A stretch of DNA of 36,974 nt from Sphingomonas parapaucimobilis NBRC 15100 (GCF_000787715.1 NZ_BBPI01000063.1:1-36974); one strand, 5' to 3'. Positions 1 to 8,617 are shown, counted from the first letter of the stretch. Numbers and translations: made by a program. Notes: generated by a model from the letters alone, not told the origin.

Positions 1-12
1 TCCGGCCTGCCA

Positions 13-31
13 CCTCCCCTTAAAGGGGAGG
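13..31. repeat. Family A palindrome, terminator-like
   Basis: Perfect inverted repeat: CCTCCCCTT (13-21) and AAGGGGAGG (23-31) around one base. It is the same core as six other places in this window (1768, 3286, 6365, 9231, 14655 and 20421 onward). It lies just past the stop of the minus-strand porin gene and could end that transcript, although no T-tract follows. The flanking bases 1-12 match the outer arm of the longer copies, so the window starts inside a larger copy. Confidence 0.75.
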
Positions 32-38
32 AATAGGT

Positions 39-1352
39 TTAGAACGCGCCGTGAACCCGCAGCGCGAACACCTCGGCAGGGCCGCGATCGCGGTTATACC
101 CCGGATTTTCCACATATTGCGCGTCCAGCGTCACCGCGAGCGCGCGGGTGAGCGCGACGTCGTAATAGGCCTCGGCAATCTCCTCCGCGCCCGCATCGGG
201 CAGCTTGCCGTCGCCGACCAGCACGCCCAGGCCGCCCGCCGCCAGATAGCGGCGATGCTCGGCCGAAATCCCGTTGGCGATCAGCGCCAGCCCGACCCGA
301 TCCTGCGCCCGGCCCCAGCTTTTGCCGTTCAGCGACGCGCCGATTTGCGCCGTCCGGTCGATATCGGTGAAGTCGTAAGGCTCGATCGCCCCGTCACTGA
401 CCCCGACCCGGGCGAACAGGCCCAGCGTATCGGTCAGCGCCTGGTCCATGTTCATATAGCCGCCGATCCGCGTCATCCGCCGCCGGGTGACGGACGGATC
501 GACCGCACCGCCGGTGGTGGCGGCATAGGCCAGCGCGTCATCGAAGCGGCTGAAATTGCCCCGGTTGCGGAAAAACCCGAAGCGCACCGATCCCGGCCGC
601 CCGGCGACCTGGTGGCGATGCTCGACCTCGGCATCGAGTTGATACTGGCCGAAACCATGTTCCAGCCGCTCGCCATTGGGCACGGTCGACAGGTTGAACA
701 GCCCGGTACGCAGCGTCCAGTCGCCGCGATAGAGTTCGGCGGCGACGCCCGTGGTATAGCCCCAGGCATCGGCGGCATAATCGAAGCTGCCGGTATCGAC
801 CGCCGACCAGTTGAGGAAATCGCCGCGCGGATCATGGGCGTAAGGGTTGGTGTCGAGCAGGTCGCCGACCCCGAACTTGCCGATGGTCAGCACGATCCGG
901 TCGAGGCTGCGCGATCCGCCCAGCTGGTTGGCGACGCCCGCCACCGCCTCGCGCGTGCCGCCAAGCCCGAAAGTCTGGCGGAAAAAGGCGCGTTGCAGGC
1001 GGAAATAGGGTTCGGCCTTGCCGACCTTATAGGCCTCGGCGCTGGGGAAGCCCGCGACGCCCAGCGTGTTGGACAGGCCGAAGCCCTGGTCGATCTCCGG
1101 ATTCACCCACAGCTCGCCACCGGTCCAGGCACGGACGCCGATAAAGGCGGTGACGTCGGCCGTCTCCTTCACCTGACGCGGGGTCAGGCTGTTGGCGCCG
1201 GTATAGGGCGAGGCAAAGCCGCCCACCCCCTGTGCGACGAGGGTGGCCTGGCCGTGGATCGCGAAGTCCTGCGGCTGGGTATCCTGCGCGGACGCGGCGC
1301 GCGCGACGAGGAACAGGCCGCACAGCGCGGCCCGCGAAACGATACGGATCAT
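39..1352 (-). CDS. OprB-like carbohydrate-selective porin
   Basis: A 437-residue outer-membrane protein. Residues 1-22 form a typical signal peptide (basic start, hydrophobic core, ASA before Q). The rest is rich in alternating aromatic and polar residues, glycine turns and short beta-strand patterns ending in HGAF, with a C-terminal phenylalanine as expected for Bam-dependent barrels. Stretches such as GKAEPYFRLQRAFFRQTFGLGG, split here as GKAEPYFRL and RAFFRQTF, resemble the OprB/carbohydrate porin family, which lets sugars diffuse across the outer membrane; the actual substrate cannot be read from sequence. The start at 1352 has no good ribosome binding site and lies 15 bases after the stop of a small upstream frame (1368-1514), so translation may be coupled to it. 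A palindromic repeat follows the gene. Confidence 0.8.
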   Translation of the reverse strand: MIRIVSRAALCGLFLVARAASAQDTQPQDFAIHGQATLVAQGVGGFASPYTGANSLTPRQVKETADVTAFIGVRAWTGGELWVNPEIDQGFGLSNTLGVAGFPSAEAYKVGKAEPYFRLQRAFFRQTFGLGGTREAVAGVANQLGGSRSLDRIVLTIGKFGVGDLLDTNPYAHDPRGDFLNWSAVDTGSFDYAADAWGYTTGVAAELYRGDWTLRTGLFNLSTVPNGERLEHGFGQYQLDAEVEHRHQVAGRPGSVRFGFFRNRGNFSRFDDALAYAATTGGAVDPSVTRRRMTRIGGYMNMDQALTDTLGLFARVGVSDGAIEPYDFTDIDRTAQIGASLNGKSWGRAQDRVGLALIANGISAEHRRYLAAGGLGVLVGDGKLPDAGAEEIAEAYYDVALTRALAVTLDAQYVENPGYNRDRGPAEVFALRVHGAF

Positions 1353-1367
1353 GATGGTCGTCGCGGA

Positions 1368-1514
1368 TCAGGCGCTGGCGCGGGGACGGCGCATGGCCTG
1401 CGGACGGGTGGACGCGACCAGACGGAGCAGCCGGGCACGCTCGCGGGGGACGCTCGCCATCACGGTGGCGAGGGAATGGGCGCGGACATGCGCGCGGAAC
1501 AGGGTACGGGTCAT
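1368..1514 (-). CDS. Small 48-residue Arg-rich ORF upstream of porin (possible leader)
   Basis: Reading frame of 48 codons, ATG at 1514 and TGA at 1370-1368, too short for usual ORF cut-offs. It is preceded by AAGGAGG (plus-strand positions 1521-1527) with a 6-base spacer, the best Shine-Dalgarno sequence I see in this part of the window. The product begins MTRTLFRAHVRAHSLATVM and has 11 arginines in 48 residues; it has no signal peptide or membrane segment and I do not recognise a family. It ends 15 bases before the porin start, which lacks its own ribosome binding site. The arrangement fits a translated leader that delivers ribosomes to the porin gene or senses a condition. It could also be a small basic protein, or a chance frame. 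Confidence 0.5.
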   Translation of the reverse strand: MTRTLFRAHVRAHSLATVMASVPRERARLLRLVASTRPQAMRRPRASA

Positions 1515-1767
1515 GGCAGACCTCCTTCGGGTTCATGTGGTCGAGCCCGGCGGAAGGTCGGCGAGGAACGGCTCTAGCGGGCCGACATCGTCGACCCCGT
1601 CAGGCCCGTCAGACGGTCGGCAAGAACGTGGACGCGGATGCGTCTACTGTCCTCGTCGCCGGACAAGGGACTAGATCGGGGCATTGTGATCCTATGTGTG
1701 AGTCGGCCACGTCCGCAGCCGACAGGGCGCGCCATAACGCGCTTATAATGGGGATCAACCCCCAATT
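1515..1767. other. Porin leader/promoter region, nothing further identified
   Basis: About 250 bases upstream of the small ORF and porin, read on the minus strand. I see short self-complementary segments near 1570-1620 and AT-richer bases near 1680-1755 where a promoter could lie, but no convincing -35/-10 pair. The long frames crossing it on both strands have no ribosome binding site and no recognisable product. Confidence 0.4.
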
Positions 1768-1891
1768 CCTCCCCGTGCCGGGGAGGGGGACCATGCGCAG
1801 CATGGTGGAGGGGGCGGGCCGCAAAGGGAGTCCAGTGAGGAAGCCCCCCTCCGTCAGCGCTACGCGCTGCCACCTCCCCGTACCGGGGAGG
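1768..1891. repeat. Family A repeat element, full-length copy
   Basis: Two outer palindromes bound the element: CCTCCCCGTGCCGGGGAGG at 1768-1786 and CCTCCCCGTACCGGGGAGG at 1873-1891. Inside the left one is an arm with an inner palindrome (CCATGCGCAGCATGG) and a run of G; inside the right one is an arm with GTCAGCGCTACGCGCTG. The same two arm types recur at 3286-3392, 14655-14787 and 20421-20544. The element fills the space between nupC-type transporter and porin genes, downstream of the transporter stop. Confidence 0.85.
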
Positions 1892-1901
1892 AGAAACGGC
1901 G

Positions 1902-3161
1902 TTAGGCGATCAGCAGGCCCGCCAAGGCCGCCGACATCAAATTGGCCAGGCTCCCCGCGATCAGCGCGCGGATGCCCAGGCGGGCGATGGTCGGGCGCTG
2001 ATTGGGGGCGAGGCTGCCCGTCACCGCCATCTGGATCGCGATCGACGAGAAATTGGCAAAGCCGCACAAAGCGAAGGTGACGACCGCGACGGTGCGCGGC
2101 GACAGCTGTGCGGCCTGCTTGCCCAGATCGATATAGGCGACGAACTCGTTCAGCACGATCTTCTCGCCGAACAGGCCGCCCGCAATCCCCGCTTCCTTCC
2201 ACGGCACGTTGAGCAGCGCCATGATCGGCTGGAACACATAACCCAGCAGCGCCTGGAAGCTCAGCCCCGGAATGCCGATGAGATTGCCCAGGCCGCCGAG
2301 CAGTCCGTTCGCCAGCGCGACCAGCGCGACGAAGGCCAGCACCATCGCGCCGACCGCGACGGCCAGCTTCACGCCGGTCTGCGCACCCTGCGCCGCCGCC
2401 ATGATGATGTTGGCGGGCTTTTCCTCGTCATGCGTGGCCTCGGCCAGCGCGATGCGCTCGTCCTCGATCACGTCGCCCAGCGGCAGCTGCCCGGCGGGCG
2501 GCTCCATGCGGTCGGGCATGATGATCTTGGCCATCAGGATGCCGCCCGGCGCCGCCATGAAGCTGGCCGCGAGCAGATATTCGATCGAGATGCCCATCGA
2601 GGCATAGGCCGCCAGGATCGTGCCCGCCACGCCCGCCATGCCGCTGGTCATCACGGTGAACAGCTGCGCCGGGGTCAGCCCGGCCAGATAGGGGCGGATG
2701 ACCAGCGGCGATTCGGACTGGCCGACAAAGACGTTGGCGGCGGCGCAGAGCGATTCGACCTTCGACACGCCGATGACCTTCTCGATCGCGCCGCCCAGCC
2801 AGCGCACGACCAGCTGCATGATCCCCAGATGATAGAGGATCGAGACGAGCGCGGCGAAGAAGATGATCACGGGAAGCGCCTGGATCGCGAAGTTGCGGCC
2901 CAGCGGATCGGAGGCCAGCGCGCCGAACAGGAACTTGGTCCCTTCATTGGCATAGCCGAGCAGATCCGCCACGCCGCCGGACAGCCATTGCAGCACCCGC
3001 TTGCCCCACGGCACATAGAGGACGAGGACCGCGATCCCCGCCTGCAGCGCAAAGGCCGCGCCGACGACGCGCAGGCGGATTGCCCGGCGATCGGTGGACA
3101 GGGCAACGGCGATGCCCAGGATGACGAGAATGCCGGCGATACCGATGGCGAAACGATTCAT
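1902..3161 (-). CDS. CNT (NupC) family nucleoside transporter
   Basis: A 419-residue inner-membrane protein with about ten hydrophobic segments. It carries the concentrative nucleoside transporter signatures: VFVGQSESPLVIRPYL in the middle, NEFVAYIDL, then ALCGFANFSSIAIQ near the C-terminus and the family ending NLMSAALAGLLIA. Proteins of this family import nucleosides with protons or sodium. Length and motif order match NupC-type proteins, so it looks complete. The gene stands alone, with a repeat element after its stop and an AsmA gene upstream on the same strand. Ion and substrate preference cannot be told from the sequence. Confidence 0.92.
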   Translation of the reverse strand: MNRFAIGIAGILVILGIAVALSTDRRAIRLRVVGAAFALQAGIAVLVLYVPWGKRVLQWLSGGVADLLGYANEGTKFLFGALASDPLGRNFAIQALPVIIFFAALVSILYHLGIMQLVVRWLGGAIEKVIGVSKVESLCAAANVFVGQSESPLVIRPYLAGLTPAQLFTVMTSGMAGVAGTILAAYASMGISIEYLLAASFMAAPGGILMAKIIMPDRMEPPAGQLPLGDVIEDERIALAEATHDEEKPANIIMAAAQGAQTGVKLAVAVGAMVLAFVALVALANGLLGGLGNLIGIPGLSFQALLGYVFQPIMALLNVPWKEAGIAGGLFGEKIVLNEFVAYIDLGKQAAQLSPRTVAVVTFALCGFANFSSIAIQMAVTGSLAPNQRPTIARLGIRALIAGSLANLMSAALAGLLIA

Positions 3162-3285
3162 GCGCGCTGCTTAATATCCCGCTTGGGGCAATGAGACCAT
3201 GACGCGGCCCCCCGGCTGCGCGGGGGACGATCATAAGCAAGGTGCGGGGGGACCGCCATAGTTTTGATCATGGGGCGATTTCGAT

Positions 3286-3392
3286 CCTCCCCGGCACGGG
3301 GAGGGGGACCATGCAAAGCATGGTGGAGGGGGAGCGCCTCGAATGTCTCATGCGGTCGAGAACCTCCCACACCCCTCCCCTTGCAGGGGAGG
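3286..3392. repeat. Family A repeat element
   Basis: Bounded by CCTCCCCGGCACGGGGAGG (3286-3304) and CCTCCCCTTGCAGGGGAGG (3374-3392). The left arm has the CCATGC...GCATGG inner palindrome, as in the copy at 1768. It sits between the AsmA gene stop and the nucleoside transporter promoter. The right boundary lies two bases before the AsmA stop codon. Confidence 0.85.
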
Positions 3393-3393
3393 T

Positions 3394-5511
3394 TCAGAAG
3401 ATGCCCAGGAATTTCTTGCGCTGTGCCTTGGCCTCTCCCGGATTGCCTTTCCCGTCCTCGGCCTTGGCGGTGGTGCCGCGCCCGACATCGTCGCGCTGGT
3501 CGCCCTTGGTGGTACGCTGCGCACTGGCCCGCGCGCCCGACAGCACCGGGCCGCATGCCGCCGCCTTGGCATCGCCGACATCGACAAAGGCCAGCACGCC
3601 TGCCAGCGGTGTAGCCACCACCGCCAGCCCCAGCCCGGCTCCGGCGCGCGCCAGCAGGTTTCCGCTGATCGGGTTGATCCCCGGATGCGCGAAGGTGCCG
3701 GAGATGCCGACCGGCGACTGGCCGGAGAACAGGCTGAAGGTCTTCGCATCGGCGCGCACCGCCAGGTCGAGCGCCTCGTTGCGGAAGCTGAACCCGCCAC
3801 GCGCCGTCACGACATTCTTCGACGTGTCGATCAGGATCGGGTCCGCCGCCGCCACGCCGCCGCGCACGGTAAAGGCGATCAGGCCGCAATTGATGCGCAC
3901 CGGCTCCTTCAGTTCCTTCTCGAACATCTTCTGGACGAAGGTGCCGATATCGAGTTCGGCGAGCTGCGCGTTCTTGGTCCACAGCGAACCGGCGGGCAGG
4001 ATGAAGGCCATGCGCCCGTTCGCGCTGGCGAGCGAATCATGGATGGTATCGCCGCGCCCGGTCAGCTGGACGCGGCCCTTGACGGTGCCGGTCGTCCCGG
4101 CCTCCGCCACGCCCCATCCCGCCAGCAACCGCCCCAGCGGCGTCGGCGACAGGCGGATATCGTAGCGCACCAGGCTGGGCCGCTGGCGCGTGTCGAACAG
4201 CAGGTCGGACGACACATCGCCGCGCGCCATGGCGAAGCGCAGCGGCGACAGGGTCAGCTTGCCGCGATCCAGCGCCAGCGTCAGGTCGACGTTCGAGATC
4301 GGCACGCGGCGCGAGCGCACGGTGCGGATCGTCCATTTCAGATCGGCATCGAAGCGCTGCATCGTCGCCACCGGCAGCGCCGCGTCCGGCAGCAGACGCT
4401 GCGGCCCGACCCCGGTCGCAGCGGCGGCGGCCTCCGCGCCCTTGGTCGCGACGATATCGGGATTATAGCCGATAAAGGGGGCGGCATCGATGATGTCGAG
4501 CTTCTGGGTCGCCAGCGTCGAATCGAGGTGCAGCCGCTCGGCATGGGTGACGGTCAGCGTGCCCGCCAGGTCGCTGTCGCCGAACGTCCCCTTCATGCGG
4601 GTGAAGCGATAGACGTCGCCGTCCTTCACCAGCTGCGCATGAATGTCATAGGTGCGGGTGCGCGGGATGACGACGCCGATGACCTCCAGCAGGGTGGACA
4701 GGTCCTTGCCCCGCGCCCGCGTGCGAAGCGGCACATTCTCGACATCGGCGATGGAGGGCAGGGTGCCGGTGACATCGACGATATTGCCCGCCGCGCGCAT
4801 CCGCGCGACCAGCTCGTTCTTGCCGCGATTGGCGGTGGCGTCGGGCGAGAGCAGCTGGGCGTTGACGACGAAGGGCGTGCTTCGAATCACACCCTTGCCG
4901 CGCACGCCGACGGCGCGGCCGATCCGCGCATCCTGCGACCGGAAATCCGCCAGCGCCAGCTCCGCCGTCACCCGCATCCGGGGATCGCGGTAGCGGACGG
5001 TCGTTCCGTTGATCTCGGCCACGTCGATGCGCGGGAATTCCAGCGGCTTGCCGCCCTTCTTCTCGCTGAAGGTCCATGTGTTGGTGCGGTGGTCGGGCGT
5101 CCACTCCAGATCGACCGCGCCGTTGGTCAGTTCCAGCCAGGTGAAGCGCCGCTTGCCGAACAGCAGCGACAGCGGCGCGATCCGCGAATCGATCCGGTCG
5201 GCGGTGAACAGATTCGGTCGCGTCGCCCAGGACGGGTTGGAAACGGCGATCTTCTCGGCGACGAACTTGATCCGCCATGGTGCGAAATAGAGCTGGAAGT
5301 CGCCGCCCACGCTGACGGTCCGATGGGTCAGCCTGCCGACGATCGACTCGAAGGGATGGCGCAGGAACCGCCCCCTGGTGACGAACAGCACCAGCCAGAT
5401 CGCGGCGAGAACGGTCAGCAGGCCGATGGCGATTCGCAATGCCCAGCGGCGCCACCCGATACGGGCGGCGGCATGACGCGCGGAACTGTCGGCCGCTGGT
5501 GCCTGATCCAT
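3394..5511 (-). CDS. AsmA family protein
   Basis: About 705 residues from the ATG at 5511; a GTG at 5553 would add 14 residues, and neither start has a clear ribosome binding site. An N-terminal cytoplasmic stretch is followed by one membrane segment (about residues 20-42, [17 protein letters not shown]) and a long periplasmic part of beta-rich repeats. The C-terminal portion has the AsmA pattern: an [13 protein letters not shown] segment, then a stretch on a low-rank set of basis functions ([11 protein letters not shown]), [18 protein letters not shown] and a small hydrophobic region. AsmA/TamB-like proteins are thought to move phospholipids between the membranes or affect outer-membrane assembly. 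The last 45 residues are charged and low in complexity. It is a single gene, divergent from rpmI. Confidence 0.85.
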   Translation of the reverse strand: MDQAPAADSSARHAAARIGWRRWALRIAIGLLTVLAAIWLVLFVTRGRFLRHPFESIVGRLTHRTVSVGGDFQLYFAPWRIKFVAEKIAVSNPSWATRPNLFTADRIDSRIAPLSLLFGKRRFTWLELTNGAVDLEWTPDHRTNTWTFSEKKGGKPLEFPRIDVAEINGTTVRYRDPRMRVTAELALADFRSQDARIGRAVGVRGKGVIRSTPFVVNAQLLSPDATANRGKNELVARMRAAGNIVDVTGTLPSIADVENVPLRTRARGKDLSTLLEVIGVVIPRTRTYDIHAQLVKDGDVYRFTRMKGTFGDSDLAGTLTVTHAERLHLDSTLATQKLDIIDAAPFIGYNPDIVATKGAEAAAAATGVGPQRLLPDAALPVATMQRFDADLKWTIRTVRSRRVPISNVDLTLALDRGKLTLSPLRFAMARGDVSSDLLFDTRQRPSLVRYDIRLSPTPLGRLLAGWGVAEAGTTGTVKGRVQLTGRGDTIHDSLASANGRMAFILPAGSLWTKNAQLAELDIGTFVQKMFEKELKEPVRINCGLIAFTVRGGVAAADPILIDTSKNVVTARGGFSFRNEALDLAVRADAKTFSLFSGQSPVGISGTFAHPGINPISGNLLARAGAGLGLAVVATPLAGVLAFVDVGDAKAAACGPVLSGARASAQRTTKGDQRDDVGRGTTAKAEDGKGNPGEAKAQRKKFLGIF

Positions 5512-5615
5512 GGAAAGCCAAAGCGCGCGAGGGGAGCGGCGGTTCCCCGACACCCTCTGGTTGCATTCTTCCCGCGCTTCGTCTAAGCGGCCCGCTTCCC
5601 GAGCGAGGTGTCACG

Positions 5616-5648
5616 AACGGCCCGGCCATCAGGGCTGCCGCGGCCGTT
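5616..5648 (+). promoter_or_regulatory. Leader hairpin upstream of rpmI-rplT
   Basis: Bases 5616-5622 (AACGGCC) pair with 5642-5648 (GGCCGTT), and inside them 5623-5626 (CGGC) pairs with 5637-5640 (GCCG), giving an 11-base-pair stem broken by one bulged C at 5641. It lies about 20 bases before the ribosome binding site of rpmI. L35/L20 operons are autoregulated by L20 binding to leader RNA in several bacteria, so this may be such a site; no known Rfam-type consensus was matched by eye. Confidence 0.4.
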
Positions 5649-5677
5649 TCTGCCTTAGCTCTAGCGAAAGGAAAAAA

Positions 5678-5881
5678 ATGCCCAAGCTCAAGACCAAGAG
5701 CGGCGTCAAGAAGCGCTTCAAGCTCACTGCCACCGGCAAGCTCAAGCACGGCGTGGCCGGCAAGCGCCACCGCCTGATCAGCCATAACGGCAAGTATATC
5801 CGCCAGAACCGCGGCACCTCGGTCCTGTCCGATGCCGACACCAAGACCGTGAAGGCCTGGGCGCCTTACGGCCTGAACTGA
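5678..5881 (+). CDS. rpmI: 50S ribosomal protein L35
   Basis: A 67-residue, highly basic protein starting [20 protein letters not shown], the standard L35 beginning, and continuing with [18 protein letters not shown]. The start at 5678 follows AAAGGAAAAAA, a good ribosome binding site. Longer upstream frames extend into the leader and are not needed. L35 is a component of the large ribosomal subunit. It is followed after 21 bases by rplT, forming the usual L35-L20 pair; infC is not in the window. The pair shares the leader hairpin at 5616-5648 and the terminator after rplT. Confidence 0.98.
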   Translation: MPKLKTKSGVKKRFKLTATGKLKHGVAGKRHRLISHNGKYIRQNRGTSVLSDADTKTVKAWAPYGLN

Positions 5882-5902
5882 TTTCTGGAAGGGTAGAAAG
5901 AT

Positions 5903-6268
5903 ATGGCACGCGTCAAGCGGGGCACGACCACCAAGGCGAAGCATAAGCGGATTTTGGATCAGGCGAAGGGCTATTATGGCCGTCGCAAGAACACCATCCG
6001 CATCGCGCGCCAGGCCGTCGAAAAGGCCGGTCAATATGCGTATCGCGACCGCAAGGTTAAGAAGCGGACCTTCCGTGGTCTGTGGATCCAGCGCATCAAC
6101 GCGGGTGTCCGGGCCGAGGGCCTGACCTATTCGCAGTTCATGCACGGCCTGAAGCTGGCGGGCGTCGAACTGGACCGGAAGGTCCTGGCCGACATCGCCA
6201 TGCACGAGGGCGAAGCCTTCAAGGCGATCGTCGCGCAGGCGAAGGCCGCTCTGCCGCAGGCCGCGTAA
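5903..6268 (+). CDS. rplT: 50S ribosomal protein L20
   Basis: A 121-residue protein of normal length for L20. It begins [18 protein letters not shown] and contains [21 protein letters not shown] and the C-terminal RNA-binding domain around residues 60-121. L20 binds 23S rRNA early in assembly of the large subunit and often represses its own operon. It lies 21 bases after rpmI and is followed by an intrinsic terminator at 6306-6338. In many alphaproteobacteria pheST follows; here a convergent siderophore receptor gene does. Confidence 0.98.
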   Translation: MARVKRGTTTKAKHKRILDQAKGYYGRRKNTIRIARQAVEKAGQYAYRDRKVKKRTFRGLWIQRINAGVRAEGLTYSQFMHGLKLAGVELDRKVLADIAMHEGEAFKAIVAQAKAALPQAA

Positions 6269-6305
6269 CACGCGACTGACGGACTAGCGCCGGAAATCAG
6301 GAAAG

Positions 6306-6338
6306 GGCGTCGGTGGAGTTCCACCGGCGCCTTTTTTT
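6306..6338 (+). terminator. Rho-independent terminator of rpmI-rplT
   Basis: An 11-base-pair stem (6306-6316 with 6321-6331, one G-T pair) around the loop AGTT, directly followed by seven T (6332-6338). It is the only textbook intrinsic terminator I see in the window; most other genes end at repeat palindromes without a T-run. Confidence 0.92.
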
Positions 6339-6364
6339 CTGCTTGTGTGCGTGTGGCTTTCTCA

Positions 6365-6463
6365 CCCCTCTCCTTCAGGGGAGGGGCCGGGGGTGGGGCG
6401 CTTCGGCGAGCAGGTTGCCTGATTGAGAGGCCCCACCCCAACCCCTCCCCTGAAGGGGAGGGG
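6365..6463. repeat. Family A-type palindrome pair between rplT and TonB receptor
   Basis: Two facing palindromes, CCCCTCTCCTTCAGGGGAGGGG at 6365-6386 (shown in pieces: CCCCTCTCC/TTCA/GGGGAGGGG) and CCCCTCCCC/TGAA/GGGGAGGGG at 6442-6463. The segments next to them, near 6388-6399 and 6429-6440, are also complementary (GGGGGTGGGG against CCCCACCCC), so the whole 100 bases can fold into one large hairpin. It lies between convergent genes. Confidence 0.75.
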
Positions 6464-6475
6464 CCAAGGTCGCCC

Positions 6476-8617
6476 TCAATACCGGACCGTGATCGTCCCC
6501 AGGATCGAGCGCGGTGCGCCATAATAGCCGCCGTCGAAGGTCAGCGCGGTCAGGTACTTGGCGTTGGTCAGGTTGCGCAGATTGGCCGATAGAGCGATGC
6601 GCCGGGTGATGTCGTACTTGGCCATCAGGTCGACCAGCGCATAGCCGTCCTGCCGCACCGAGCGGGTCTGGGTGTAGATCACGCTCTGATACTGGGCCGA
6701 CGCACCCACTTTGAGTTCGGGCAGGGCGGGCGGCGAATAGACGATGTTCAGCCGCCCGGTGTTGCGCGGCACGAACAGGCGCGCGGGGTCGCCCTTCTGG
6801 TCCTCGATCCGCATCAGCGTATAGCCGCCCGTAACCTGCAGCCCCTCGGCCAGGCGTCCGCCGACCTCCAGCTCGATACCCTCGGACTTGGCGTTCACCC
6901 CGCGCGAGACGAAGCGGCCGTTGACGAAGCCGATGCTCTCGGCGGTGTTGTTCTGATGCACGCGGAAGATCGCCGCGCTGGCGTTCAGCCGTCCGCCGAA
7001 CCAGTCGCCCTTGATCCCCGCCTCGATATTCTTGCCGCTGACCGGGTCCAGGATCCGGCCGTTCTCACCGATGGCGGTCTGCGGATTGAAGATCGTCGTA
7101 TAGCTGGCATAGGCGCTCAGCGACGGACTCAGGTCATAGGTGACACCGGCAAAAGGCGAGAAGCGCGAATTATTGAAATTGGTGTCGACATTGTACGAAA
7201 AGCCGACGCTGCGCGCATGGGTGAAATTGCCCCCGAGCATCAGCTTCAACGGATCGGCCAGGCTGAAGCGAACCAGGCCATAGGCGGTTTCGCGGCGGGT
7301 CTGGGTGTTCTGGCTCGATGCATAGGCCGTCGAGAAGTTGGTCGGGAAATCGACCTTGGGGAAATTGCCCTGGAACAGGTCGGGGAAGGGCAGCGTCAGG
7401 CCGACCTTGGAATAGTCGTAGCTCGACGTCTGCTTGTAGTCCTGCGCGCTGCGGTTGACGCCGAACATCAGCTGATGCTCGCGCCCGAACAGCGTGAAGG
7501 GGCCTGTGGCATAGGCTTCCATGGTCAGGTTGCGGGTCTGCGCGCGGAAGGCACCCGGATAGCTCTTGATCCCCAGGAACTGCCCCGGATTGGCGGGGTC
7601 CGGGGCGATGCCGTTGGGCGCGCCGCGGACCGGATTGCCATAGACATAGAACAGCTCGTCCGCCTCGCTGGTCGCCCGCCGCACCGCGCTGATCCGCGCG
7701 ACCCAGTCCCCGGCAAAGTGATGCGTCAGGTCGCCGAAGATCTGCCGGTCGATCACGTTCCAGCCCGACCATTCGGGCGCGACATTGGTCGATCGCGGCA
7801 TGTCGATGCGGGTGCCATCGGTATAGGTCAGCGGCAGCGCCCCCCACATCGCGCCGTGGCTCTGATGGTCCTGATGGCCGTAACCGCCGCTCAGCACGGT
7901 ATCGGGGCCGAGGTCCGCCTCGACCACGCCGTACCCGGTCCAGCGGCGCAGGCTGTAGCGATCGAGATAGCTGTCGGCGTCCGACAGCACGCCGACGACA
8001 CGCGCGCGGACATGGCCGTCCCTGGTCAGCGGCGTGCTGACATCCGCGTCCAGGCGCAGGCTGTTGAACGAGCCGTACTGGACGCTGGCGGTCGCCTGAA
8101 GGTCCTTGGTCGGGCGCTTGCGGACGAAGTTGATGACGGCGGACGGATTGCCGGTCGGCGACAACAGCCCGGGCGCGCCGCGCACCACCTCGATATGGTC
8201 ATAGATGGCGGTGTCGATCGATCCGGTCTGGATGCCGAAGGCGAAGGGGACGCCGATGCCGTCGATCTGGAAGGTCTGGATGTCGAAACCGCGCGCCGAA
8301 TAATAGACGCGATCGGTCTCGTTCGCCTGGACGTTGATGCCCGGAACCGTGGCCAGCAACTGGTTGACGTCGTTCAGCTGGAAATCGGTGATCTGCTGGC
8401 GGGTCACGATGCTGACCGACTGCGGTGTCTCGCGCAGGGTCAGGGGGATGCGCGTCGCGGTCGTCTGGCCGTCGATCGTATAGTCGTCCTTGCCCTCGGT
8501 CCGCTGGCCGGTGACGATGATGTCGTCGCGCGAGGCCTGGGGATCGGCCGCCACGGGGGTGGAGGTCGGGGCGGTGATGGCGGCGGCACCGGCCGCCAGC
8601 GTCATCAGGATCGGCAT
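6476..8617 (-). CDS. TonB-dependent siderophore receptor
   Basis: A 713-residue outer-membrane receptor. A signal peptide (residues 1-24) is followed by a TonB-box-like DDIIVTGQR (31-39) and a plug domain with LRETPQSVSIVTRQQI and YYSARGFDIQTFQIDGIG, typical of FhuE/FpvA-like ferric siderophore receptors. The remaining 500 or so residues form the beta-barrel, with a receptor-type end LTNAKYLTALTF...GTITVRY. These proteins import ferric siderophores with energy from TonB-ExbBD; the ligand is not readable. The start at 8617 follows AGGGAG, and an in-frame TAG lies shortly upstream, which fixes the start. A candidate Fur site lies at 8655-8669. No siderophore synthesis or ABC transporter gene is adjacent. 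Confidence 0.93.
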   Translation of the reverse strand: MPILMTLAAGAAAITAPTSTPVAADPQASRDDIIVTGQRTEGKDDYTIDGQTTATRIPLTLRETPQSVSIVTRQQITDFQLNDVNQLLATVPGINVQANETDRVYYSARGFDIQTFQIDGIGVPFAFGIQTGSIDTAIYDHIEVVRGAPGLLSPTGNPSAVINFVRKRPTKDLQATASVQYGSFNSLRLDADVSTPLTRDGHVRARVVGVLSDADSYLDRYSLRRWTGYGVVEADLGPDTVLSGGYGHQDHQSHGAMWGALPLTYTDGTRIDMPRSTNVAPEWSGWNVIDRQIFGDLTHHFAGDWVARISAVRRATSEADELFYVYGNPVRGAPNGIAPDPANPGQFLGIKSYPGAFRAQTRNLTMEAYATGPFTLFGREHQLMFGVNRSAQDYKQTSSYDYSKVGLTLPFPDLFQGNFPKVDFPTNFSTAYASSQNTQTRRETAYGLVRFSLADPLKLMLGGNFTHARSVGFSYNVDTNFNNSRFSPFAGVTYDLSPSLSAYASYTTIFNPQTAIGENGRILDPVSGKNIEAGIKGDWFGGRLNASAAIFRVHQNNTAESIGFVNGRFVSRGVNAKSEGIELEVGGRLAEGLQVTGGYTLMRIEDQKGDPARLFVPRNTGRLNIVYSPPALPELKVGASAQYQSVIYTQTRSVRQDGYALVDLMAKYDITRRIALSANLRNLTNAKYLTALTFDGGYYGAPRSILGTITVRY

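Noticed and set aside
51..1577. Long plus-strand frame opposite the porin (and similar long frames opposite AsmA at 3343-5586, the TonB receptor at 6956-8650, the penicillin-binding protein at 11762-14131, feoB at 27818-29260 and ribB at 34214-35071)
   Set aside because: Complementary-frame artefacts of high-GC codon use. Products are Arg, Gly, Asp and His rich with no domain, and the opposite strand holds well-recognised proteins.
1768..1891. CRISPR-like array from the repeated GGGGAGG palindromes
   Set aside because: Copies are scattered, unequal in spacing and composite; no spacer-repeat periodicity and no cas genes.
5561..5589. Sigma-70-like promoter TTGCAT-N17-TAAGCG for rpmI
   Set aside because: The -10 part is too far from TATAAT to list as a feature; possible but unsupported.
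4646..6271. 541-codon minus-strand frame running through rplT and AsmA
   Set aside because: It is antisense to rpmI-rplT and out of frame with AsmA; no family resemblance.
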